Below, in pieces: positions 52,924 through 59,493 of a stretch of DNA of 64,000 nt. The DNA lies in contig ONKG01000012.1 in NCBI GenBank assembly GCA_900318375.1, forward strand, positions 1 to 64,000, written 5' to 3'. Positions within the stretch are counted from its first letter, which is position 1. Each line of letters opens with the position of its first letter. The position numbers and the translations under genes were made by a program. This DNA is from an uncultured Lachnospiraceae bacterium. GTDB taxonomy: Bacteria > Bacillota > Clostridia > Lachnospirales > Lachnospiraceae. The notes under the pieces were generated by a model. The model had not been told where the DNA came from. It worked only from the letters and a program-made list of their open reading frames with translations, and ran no database searches.

Positions 52924-52946
52924 ATTGATAGATTTTCGCTATCAAT
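52924..52946. promoter_or_regulatory. LysR-type operator in the divergent promoter region
   Basis: A perfect palindrome, ATTGATAG-N7-CTATCAAT, of the T-N11-A type. On the plus side a TATAAT follows at 52952-52957, so it overlaps the lysR promoter (autoregulation). On the minus side TTGTCT-N17-TAAACT predicts a start near 52870, placing the site at about -65 for the TIM-barrel gene (activation). A second similar site is at 51034. Confidence 0.75.
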
Positions 52947-53105
52947 TGTTGTATAATAATTTACATGAAATTAAGAGGCGGATAATCGCCCGTTTTGACC
53001 CGTTTTAAGGGCAGATGATCCCGTTTTCCATGGCTGCGGCTGACTGTCTGTGCGGCCCGGCAATGTCCGCATGCCGATCAGCCGGCCTTGAAAGGAGTAA
53101 CTTCC

Positions 53106-54008
53106 ATGAATCTGCATCATCTGAGATATTTTGTAACATTGGCTCGTCTTGAACACTACACCAAGGCGGCAAAACAGCTGTCGATCACCCAGCCTTCCCT
53201 CAGCCACGCCATAGCCGCCCTGGAAGAAGAACTGAATGTGCGTCTATTTGAAAAAGACGGGCGCAACGTCGTCCTGACCCGATGGGGAAAGGTCTTCCTC
53301 AAGGACGTGGAAGAAATACTGGCACATCTGGACAGCAGTGTGGCGAATCTGAAAATGACCGGCACCGGAAACGGCACTATCGACATCGGCTGTATCCGTG
53401 TACTGGGAGCAAGCTATGTGCCCGCTCTGATGCGGGAATTCATCAGGGCAAACCCTGACAAGAACATCAGCTACCGTCTGCACAGTGAGGGTGGATTGAC
53501 CGCGGAAATAATCGAGGGACTGAAAAACCGTCAGTTTGATATCGCCTTCTGCTCCAAATACAAGGACGATCCGTCTATTGATTTTGTCAAAGTAGCCTCC
53601 CAGGATCTGGTGATGGCTGTCCCGCTCGATCACCCGCTGGCAGCCCAGGACACGGTAAAGCTGAAGGATACACTGGCCTATCCGCAGATTATCTTTAACC
53701 GGCGCAGCGGTCTGAGGGACATAATAGATGCTCTCTTCGTCAAAGCAGAGGGCTCTCCCGACTGTATCATGGAGATCGAGGAGGACATGGTGGTTGCCGG
53801 CCTGGTCGCCCGGGGATTCGGGATCGCTGTCGTGCCCCACATGCGCGTCCTTCATGATCTTCCGGTGAAAGCGCTGAAGATCATAGAGCCGGTTCCGGAA
53901 CGGAATTTCTACATGGCTTCCCTCAAGGACACCTATCACGCGCCCCTGGTCGTTTCCTTCAAAGAATTCGCGACAACCTACCAGTACAAGTCAAAATATA
54001 TCTTTTGA
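53106..54008 (+). CDS. LysR-family transcriptional regulator
   Basis: 300 residues. The N-terminal winged helix has HHLRYFVTLARLEHYTKAAKQLSITQPSLSHAIAALE in its typical position (about 4-40). The substrate-binding domain (about 90-295) is of the usual LysR type (GTIDIGCIRVLGASYVP, VPLDHPLAAQ, GFGIAVVPHM). It most likely binds the two TTGATAG-N7-CTATCAA sites and controls the divergent TIM-barrel gene and the Old-Yellow-Enzyme gene, with a pathway intermediate as coinducer. AAGGAG precedes the ATG at 53106. The shikimate-dehydrogenase-like gene follows 145 bases downstream. Confidence 0.93.
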   Translation: MNLHHLRYFVTLARLEHYTKAAKQLSITQPSLSHAIAALEEELNVRLFEKDGRNVVLTRWGKVFLKDVEEILAHLDSSVANLKMTGTGNGTIDIGCIRVLGASYVPALMREFIRANPDKNISYRLHSEGGLTAEIIEGLKNRQFDIAFCSKYKDDPSIDFVKVASQDLVMAVPLDHPLAAQDTVKLKDTLAYPQIIFNRRSGLRDIIDALFVKAEGSPDCIMEIEEDMVVAGLVARGFGIAVVPHMRVLHDLPVKALKIIEPVPERNFYMASLKDTYHAPLVVSFKEFATTYQYKSKYIF

Positions 54009-54078
54009 CAGGAATTCTTTTGGATTATCTCTTGTATAATCAAGTCAGGTACTTTATCATTTCAATTAAAGCATGCGG

Positions 54079-54114
54079 ATTCATTGACCGTGTCTATTAA
54101 TACGGTCAATGAAT
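54079..54114 (+). promoter_or_regulatory. 13-bp perfect inverted repeat before the shikimate dehydrogenase gene
   Basis: ATTCATTGACCGT and its complement are separated by ten AT-rich bases. No T-run follows, so it is either an operator or an RNA hairpin in the 145-base leader. It lies 40 bases before the start codon. Confidence 0.6.
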
Positions 54115-54153
54115 ACCTGTCAAACAATAACCTGATCAGAAAAGGAGACTACC

Positions 54154-55032
54154 ATGGAACGTCATCAGATTACCGGACACACCGAATTAACCTGTCTTCT
54201 GGCCTACCCGATCCGCCACTCAAATTCACCGGCCATGCACAATGCCGCGTATGAGAAGCTCGGAAAGGACGTAGTCAACCTTGCCTTTGAAGTAGATGCT
54301 GAGCATCTTGAGGATGCGATTAAAGGCGTGCGCGCCATGAGGATCCTGGGCGGCAACATTTCCATGCCCAACAAGACCATCGTCCACAAATATCTGGACG
54401 AAGTTGACCCTGCCGCACAGCTTGTCGGTGCCTGCAATACATTTACCAACCGCGACGGTTACCTCAAGGGTTATGTCACTGACGGAATCGGCTATATGGC
54501 TTCCCTCAAGGACAATAACATTGACATCATCGGCAAGAAGATCACGATTGCCGGTTCCGGCGGTGCCGCTACTGCGATCCAGATCCAGGCGGCTCTGGAC
54601 GGCGTAGCTGAGATGTCGATCTTTGCGCGCGACGACAAGTTCTATGCAAACGCGGTAGAGACTGTCGAGAAGATCAATACCAAGACCAACTGCAAGGCAA
54701 CCCTCTTCCACCTTGAAGATCTGGATGCTCTCAAGAAGGAAATCGAAGACTCTGTCCTCTTCACCAACGCCACCGGCTGCGGCATGAAGCCTCTCGAGGG
54801 TTATACCTATATTCCGGACAAGTCCTTCTTCCGTCCCGACCTCGTAGTCACAGATGTCGTCTATGCTCCCAAGGAGACCGCCATGCTCAAGATGGCCAAG
54901 GAAGTCGGCTGCAAGACCATGAACGGCACCGGCATGATGCTCTTCCAGGGCCTCGCCGCAATCGAGCTCATCATGGGTGAGAAGGTCGACAGCGAGTACA
55001 TGAAGGCTAAACTCGGAATCTCTTACGACTGA
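54154..55032 (+). CDS. Shikimate/quinate dehydrogenase family protein
   Basis: 292 residues. The N-terminal substrate domain has LLAYPIRHSNSPAMHNAAYE (shikimate-binding Ser pair) and GGNISMPNKTIVHKYLDEV with the catalytic Lys; the nucleotide-binding domain shows IAGSGGAATAIQIQAAL; DVVYAPKETAMLKMAKEVGC and NGTGMMLFQGLAAIELIMG close the fold. Given the neighbouring TRAP genes and LysR, I infer a catabolic (YdiB/quinate-type) rather than biosynthetic enzyme: oxidation of shikimate or quinate. AAAGGAG precedes the ATG. The stop codon is the first unit of a 16-nt tandem array. Confidence 0.9.
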   Translation: MERHQITGHTELTCLLAYPIRHSNSPAMHNAAYEKLGKDVVNLAFEVDAEHLEDAIKGVRAMRILGGNISMPNKTIVHKYLDEVDPAAQLVGACNTFTNRDGYLKGYVTDGIGYMASLKDNNIDIIGKKITIAGSGGAATAIQIQAALDGVAEMSIFARDDKFYANAVETVEKINTKTNCKATLFHLEDLDALKKEIEDSVLFTNATGCGMKPLEGYTYIPDKSFFRPDLVVTDVVYAPKETAMLKMAKEVGCKTMNGTGMMLFQGLAAIELIMGEKVDSEYMKAKLGISYD

Positions 55033-55146
55033 GTTCAGGTATGATTAAAATCCGGTACGGCTGAGGTCCTGTACGATCGAATTCAGGGTCGACTGATGTC
55101 AGATACGGCCGGAGTCCGGTCCGGCTGAGGCCGGATACAGCTGAAA
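55024..55146 (+). repeat. 16-nt array (7.7 units) beginning with the aroE-like gene's last codons and stop
   Basis: The gene ends TAC-GAC-TGA, and TACGACTGAGTTCAGG is the first unit. Six more units of exactly 16 bases follow (TATGATTAAAATCCGG, TACGGCTGAGGTCCTG, TACGATCGAATTCAGG, GTCGACTGATGTCAGA, TACGGCCGGAGTCCGG, TCCGGCTGAGGCCGGA) and a partial one. The first three carry TGA, TAA, TGA at the same place; with a 16-base period these are stops in three different frames. Confidence 0.95.
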
Positions 55147-55154
55147 GCAATCAT

Positions 55155-55193
55155 AAAGGCACTGCGGAATTTTGCCTTCCGCAGTGCCTTTTT
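55155..55193. terminator. Terminator between the aroE-like gene and the TRAP operon
   Basis: A 15-bp perfect stem (AAAGGCACTGCGGAA and complement) with a 7-base loop and TTTTTG. It lies between convergent genes and could act on both, though the T-run is better on the plus strand. Confidence 0.92.
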
Positions 55194-55222
55194 GTATTCT
55201 TTTTTCGCTTTTCCGTAATCAT

Positions 55223-56233
55223 TTACTCTTCCACGATGGCAGTGTACTCGTCAAAGAGTTCTGCGCCGCAGTCCTCGCGGATGGTCTCCCAGACCGGCTG
55301 ACACATCTGTCTCATGTCAGCATAGTCCTGTTCGGACGGAGTGACGATCTCCATACCGGCATCCTCGAGGTATTTTACAGCTTCTTCGGCCTTCTGATCC
55401 GAAATGTCTTTCGCATCCGCCTGGGCAAGACGCGCTGCCTCTTCAATGATGGCAGCCTGTTCCTCAGTGAGACTGTCCATAAACTTACCGCTGGCGATCA
55501 GGGTGACCAGGTCAGGAACGGCATTTGTCCGGATCAGGCGCTTCTGCTGCTCATAGAGCTTGGCAGTCACGATCAGGGGCAGGGCATTCTCCTGTGCATC
55601 GATGGTGCCCTGCTGGAGACCGATATAGACCTCGGAGAAAGTCATGGGAGTAGGGTTGGCATTGACGCACTTCCAGAACTGAATGTGGTATTTGTTCTCC
55701 ATGACACGGATCTTCTGGCCTGCTATGGACGAAAGGTCTTCATAGGGTTTTGACATGGTCATCACACGGAAGCCCTGATCCGTGATTCCCAGGAAACGAT
55801 AGCCGTGTTCCCTGTAGATTTCCCGGAATTCATCCATCAGTTCTTCGTTTTCCATGTTTTTGCGGAAAGTATTGATATCCGTATAGACGCAGGGCGTATC
55901 GAAGACACACAGCTGGGGGATATAGCTGACCTGAGGGGAGGGAGACGCCACGATGAAAGGGATATCTCCGTCCTTCATGCTCTCCATCAGCTCAAGGTCT
56001 GTTCCCAGTGTGCTGTCGGTATATACCTGGATCTTCATTTTGCCGTCGCTGAGCTCGCTCACATAATCGGCGAAGGTCTGGGCGAAGACATTGGTGACTG
56101 TCTCGCCGGAACTGCAGGTCGCAAGCGGCCAGGCAAAGTGCTGTTCATTGTTTCTGCTGGTTAAAAAACCGTAAACGATCGCGGCAGCAATGATCGCGAT
56201 AACAATCAGCTGTCTGATTCTCTTTCCAGTCAT
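55223..56233 (-). CDS. TRAP transporter solute-binding protein, DctP family
   Basis: 336 residues with an N-terminal signal/anchor (about 8-25, LIVIAIIAAAIVYGFL) and no lipobox. The DctP fold is shown by ADYVSELSDGKMKIQVYTDSTLGTDLELMESM, GFRVMTMSKPYED, LAGQKIRVMEN-like SIAGQKIRVMEN (with the conserved Arg that binds the carboxylate) and YIGLQQGTIDAQENALPLI. It delivers an organic acid to DctQM. The gene order here is dctQ-dctM-dctP. GGAGG precedes the ATG. The substrate is probably a hydroaromatic or other carboxylate, inferred from the neighbours. Confidence 0.93.
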   Translation of the reverse strand: MTGKRIRQLIVIAIIAAAIVYGFLTSRNNEQHFAWPLATCSSGETVTNVFAQTFADYVSELSDGKMKIQVYTDSTLGTDLELMESMKDGDIPFIVASPSPQVSYIPQLCVFDTPCVYTDINTFRKNMENEELMDEFREIYREHGYRFLGITDQGFRVMTMSKPYEDLSSIAGQKIRVMENKYHIQFWKCVNANPTPMTFSEVYIGLQQGTIDAQENALPLIVTAKLYEQQKRLIRTNAVPDLVTLIASGKFMDSLTEEQAAIIEEAARLAQADAKDISDQKAEEAVKYLEDAGMEIVTPSEQDYADMRQMCQPVWETIREDCGAELFDEYTAIVEE

Positions 56234-56297
56234 ATTTGCTTTATCCTCCTTTATTCCCCCGGGCAGAGCCTTAATGCATTCTGCTGTGTACCCACAC

Positions 56298-57587
56298 TTA
56301 GACCAGCAGCAGGCTGATCGCCGGGATAAAAGTGATCATCAGCAGGGCGATGATGAACATGCAGATCAGCGGTATTGCTTTCTTCGAAATCTCCATAACA
56401 GGAATCTGCGTCATGGAACTGGCGACAAAAAGGTTTACACCGATAGGCGGAGTCACATAGCCGATAGCCAGGTTGACGACCATCATGACACCGAAATGGA
56501 TGCCTGTCATGCCGAAACCCTTGACGATGGGCAGAAGGATCGGTGTCAGGATCAGGATCGCAGGCGTCGTGTCCATGAACATTCCGACGATGAGAAGGAA
56601 AATATTGATGACGAGCAGGACAACGACCTTGCTTGTAAAGTTGGCCAGGATCCAGGAACTGACTGTCTGCGGAACCTGCATGAGGGTCAGGACTCTGGAG
56701 AAGGCGATGGCGGCCGCCATGATAAAGAGGATGGGCGTATAGGTGCCCACTGCCTCCAGAAAGAGACCGTAGAGTTCGGACAGTCTGATCTCCCTATAGA
56801 CGACCAGGCTGATCAGGAGAGCATAAAAAACAGAGATGACCGCCGCCTCAGTGGGGGAAGCGATTCCGCTGTATATACTGCCGAGAATGATGACCGGGGA
56901 GAGGACTGCCAGGAAGCTTTCCTTCATGACAGTAACAAAGCCTCTTCCCCGCAGTTCGTCGATATATTCCGCGATCTTTTCCTTGTCCTCGCCGTGCTTT
57001 TTGCAGTGATAGACTGCGTATACCATCAGGAGCAGGGCGATCAGGATACCGGGGATGATACCGGCAGTAAACAGGTCGCTCACAGACTCTCCCGAAGCCA
57101 GGCCGTACATGATGAAAGGAATACTGGGCGGAATGATGACACCCAGGCTTCCGGCAACAGCAATGATGGCCACGCAGAATTTCTTCTCATATCCCAGGCG
57201 CAGCAGAATAGGAAGGGTCATGCTGCCGACAGCCGCCACAGTGGCGACACCTGAACCCGAGATCGCGCCGTAAAAGAGGCAGGTGACAATGACTGCGCAC
57301 GGAAGGCCTGCCGTTCTCTTTCCGATCAGATAAGAAAACAGATCGAAAAGGCGGCGGGAGATTCCACCCTTGGCCATGAGAATACCGGACAGGATGAACA
57401 TGGGCACTGCCAGCATGGGAAAGCTGTTCAGCGCATTGAACATGGCGCGGACAATATAGGTCGCGCTGGCCGTGAAGGACGCGTCAAAGGCACTGGGCAG
57501 AATACAGGCTGCCGCAAGGGCCATGGAAATCGGCACTGCCAGAAGCAGCAGGACCGCAAAAAGGATCATTACAAATGCAGCAGACAT
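56298..57587 (-). CDS. TRAP transporter large permease, DctM family
   Basis: 429 residues with about 12 membrane segments. It has the family pattern ALNSFPMLAVPMFILSGILMAKGGISRRLF, YGAISGSGVATVAAVGSMTLPIL, VIIPPSIPFIMYGLASG and the C-terminal GFGMTGIHFGVMMVVNLAIGYVTPPIGVNLFV. It moves the substrate using a sodium gradient. The ATG directly follows the dctQ stop codon (TGAATG), showing coupled translation. Confidence 0.95.
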   Translation of the reverse strand: MSAAFVMILFAVLLLLAVPISMALAAACILPSAFDASFTASATYIVRAMFNALNSFPMLAVPMFILSGILMAKGGISRRLFDLFSYLIGKRTAGLPCAVIVTCLFYGAISGSGVATVAAVGSMTLPILLRLGYEKKFCVAIIAVAGSLGVIIPPSIPFIMYGLASGESVSDLFTAGIIPGILIALLLMVYAVYHCKKHGEDKEKIAEYIDELRGRGFVTVMKESFLAVLSPVIILGSIYSGIASPTEAAVISVFYALLISLVVYREIRLSELYGLFLEAVGTYTPILFIMAAAIAFSRVLTLMQVPQTVSSWILANFTSKVVVLLVINIFLLIVGMFMDTTPAILILTPILLPIVKGFGMTGIHFGVMMVVNLAIGYVTPPIGVNLFVASSMTQIPVMEISKKAIPLICMFIIALLMITFIPAISLLLV

Positions 57588-58112
57588 TCAGACTTCCCCC
57601 CTTTTGTGTACTTTTTCTTTTTCGCCCCGGCGGATCATACCGATCCTGGAGACAAATTTCTGAAGCAGACGGATCTCGCACAGTCCGAAGGAAATCACCG
57701 TGATCGACTGCACGATCCACATAGGGATCCCCACAGCAGGACTGGCCGCCTTGCCCAGATAGGAGGCCCGGACAAAGTGATAGGCAAATGGCAGCAGATA
57801 GGCAAACAGGATCAGTTCCACCAGGTAACTGACCAGCCGGAAGGCATGCACGCCCATTCCGTTGAAATCATCTTTGAACCACTCCACAAACTGCTCGATC
57901 TTGATGGATTTACTGTTTTTTACGCAATAGCTGATACTGAGGAAGCCGGTCCACATAAAACAGAACCTGGTAATCTCCTCCGACCAGGAAAGTGAATTTC
58001 CCAGCGCATATCTGGCGACAATCTGAATCCCCATGATGATCATCATAATAAATAAAAGCGCCACCAGAAGAATCTCTTCTAAGTGTCTGTCCAGCCATTT
58101 AACTGCCTTCAT
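57588..58112 (-). CDS. TRAP transporter small permease, DctQ family
   Basis: 174 residues with four membrane segments. The pattern LEEILLVALLFIMMIIMGIQIVARYALGNSLSWSEEITRFCFMWTGFLSISYCVKNSKSI-like (about 10-70, shown here in parts: SWSEEITRF, KNSKSIKIE) is typical of DctQ. It bridges DctP and DctM. The first gene of the operon, with GAGGAG before the ATG. The promoter should lie in the AT-rich stretch 58140-58300; no clear box pair was picked. Confidence 0.92.
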   Translation of the reverse strand: MKAVKWLDRHLEEILLVALLFIMMIIMGIQIVARYALGNSLSWSEEITRFCFMWTGFLSISYCVKNSKSIKIEQFVEWFKDDFNGMGVHAFRLVSYLVELILFAYLLPFAYHFVRASYLGKAASPAVGIPMWIVQSITVISFGLCEIRLLQKFVSRIGMIRRGEKEKVHKRGEV

Positions 58113-58361
58113 GATTCTCTCTCCTCTTTGATCACGACAATAAGTTCAGGAATAGATCCTTTGTGTCAAAAATATAACATTCTCCGTTCCACAGAATTAT
58201 ACCTACAAAAGATTACTTTTGCACATATAATCCCCTATTTTTATCCATGAAATTTTCTATGCAAAATAATAGAAATATTCAATAGTACGGTATATTTCTA
58301 AATACAATATCGCATATATCAACAGGGCACAGGCGGCAATATGAACTGCAGTGCTCTTCAT

Positions 58362-58540
58362 ATGCGCCCTCTGCCCTCCCGCGGGCTGCCGTTCGCTGCA
58401 CGGTCATCATGGAGGGACCGTGTTGATGCGCCCCTGCCCTCCCGCGGGCTGCCGTTCGCTGCATGGCCATCATAGGGGACCGTGTTGATGCGCCTCTGCC
58501 CTCCCGCGGGCTGCCGTTCGACATCAGGCGGAAAAACCGG
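58362..58540. repeat. 62-64 nt tandem repeat, 2.6 copies
   Basis: Each unit starts ATGCGCC and contains CTGCCCTCCCGCGGGCTGCC (with the palindrome CCCGCGGG) and GGGACCGTGTTG. Copies begin near 58362, 58426 and 58488. It lies in the 660-base gap between dctQ and the superoxide reductase gene; no gene is visible there. Confidence 0.85.
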
Positions 58541-58629
58541 AAGATCCCTTACGGCAGCCCTGCCGCCCTCTGCCCACGGCCGTCCCGTGTCCGACATAAG
58601 ACGGAAAAATACATCACACGGCCGTGTCC

Positions 58630-58664
58630 AAAAAAAAACACCCGGAAGGAGTATCCTTCCGGGT
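58630..58664 (-). terminator. Terminator of the desulfoferrodoxin gene
   Basis: On the minus strand an 11-bp perfect stem (ACCCGGAAGGA and complement) with a 3-base loop is followed by GTTTTTTTTT. Confidence 0.95.
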
Positions 58665-58771
58665 AGTCTGATTTCATTTTTGTGATATGCCCTGCAGGAG
58701 ACCCGGCAGTGCATCATGTCCGCTCAAAACGCAGTCTGCGGGACTGGCCAGGCAGGAGGATTGCAAATCAA

Positions 58772-59152
58772 TCAAATGTCTTTTTTCCAGAGGCCATGCA
58801 GGTTGCAGTACTCATAAGCCGTGACTGCCTTGTCATCGATCAAAGCGAAATCTGCAGCGGGAGCTTCGCCGGGCTCAAGGAACTTGCACTGAACGCCCTT
58901 CTCGGTCTCGAGGGCGATGAAGGTGATGTAGTGGGCATCCAGCATGGGGTGCTCGACAGAGCCGACTTTGACTTTGACAACGCCGTCCTCGACCGCGACA
59001 TCGGGAACGTGTTTCTCTTTCGCGCCGTCGGTATCATTTGCGCGGACCTCACTCATAATATCTCCGCAACATACGGGGACGGGTCCCCTCGTGTTGATCT
59101 TTACGACCATGCTTCCGCACTTTTTGCACTTGTAAACTACCAGTTTTGCCAT
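58772..59152 (-). CDS. Desulfoferrodoxin (superoxide reductase, 2Fe type)
   Basis: 126 residues. The N-terminal desulforedoxin-like site has YKCKKCG and VPVCCG (four Cys, center I). The C-terminal superoxide reductase site has EKHVP, EHPM, AHYI and YEYCNLHGLW, giving four His and one Cys around iron (center II). It reduces superoxide to hydrogen peroxide without making oxygen, a typical defence of anaerobes. AAAGGGG precedes the ATG. It is monocistronic, with its own terminator. Confidence 0.96.
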   Translation of the reverse strand: MAKLVVYKCKKCGSMVVKINTRGPVPVCCGDIMSEVRANDTDGAKEKHVPDVAVEDGVVKVKVGSVEHPMLDAHYITFIALETEKGVQCKFLEPGEAPAADFALIDDKAVTAYEYCNLHGLWKKDI

Positions 59153-59364
59153 AATAACCCCTTTCTTCCCCCGGCAAAGAGCAAAGCACTACACCTCGCT
59201 CAGACCATCGGGCATACTCTGAACACGGCACCATACCATGATACAGATATGAAAATATGTTTTCCGAATTTCATTATATCGTATACACCATCTCTTTTGA
59301 ACAAGCATTTCATGAAATTACAGTAATTACAGTACTCAGCCCGGCAGCAATCAGTCTGCACAGG

Positions 59365-59493
59365 CTTACTGATCCGTCCCGATTTTGTATCGCTCTCATA
59401 ACTCCCGTTTATTCATCCGTCCCGATTCCATAGCGCTCCCGTATCTCCCGTTTATTCATCCGTTCCGATTCCATAGCGCTCCCGTATCTCCCG
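59365..59493 (-). repeat. Three 43-nt copies of the 3' end of the GTPase-NYN gene, stop codon included
   Basis: The last 43 coding bases (encoding REIRERYGIGTDE-stop) are at 59451-59493. A nearly identical copy is at 59408-59450 and a more diverged one at 59365-59407. The TAA keeps its place in each unit; at 43 bases per unit the three stops lie in three different frames. Copy 2 differs from copy 1 by a single base. Confidence 0.97.
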
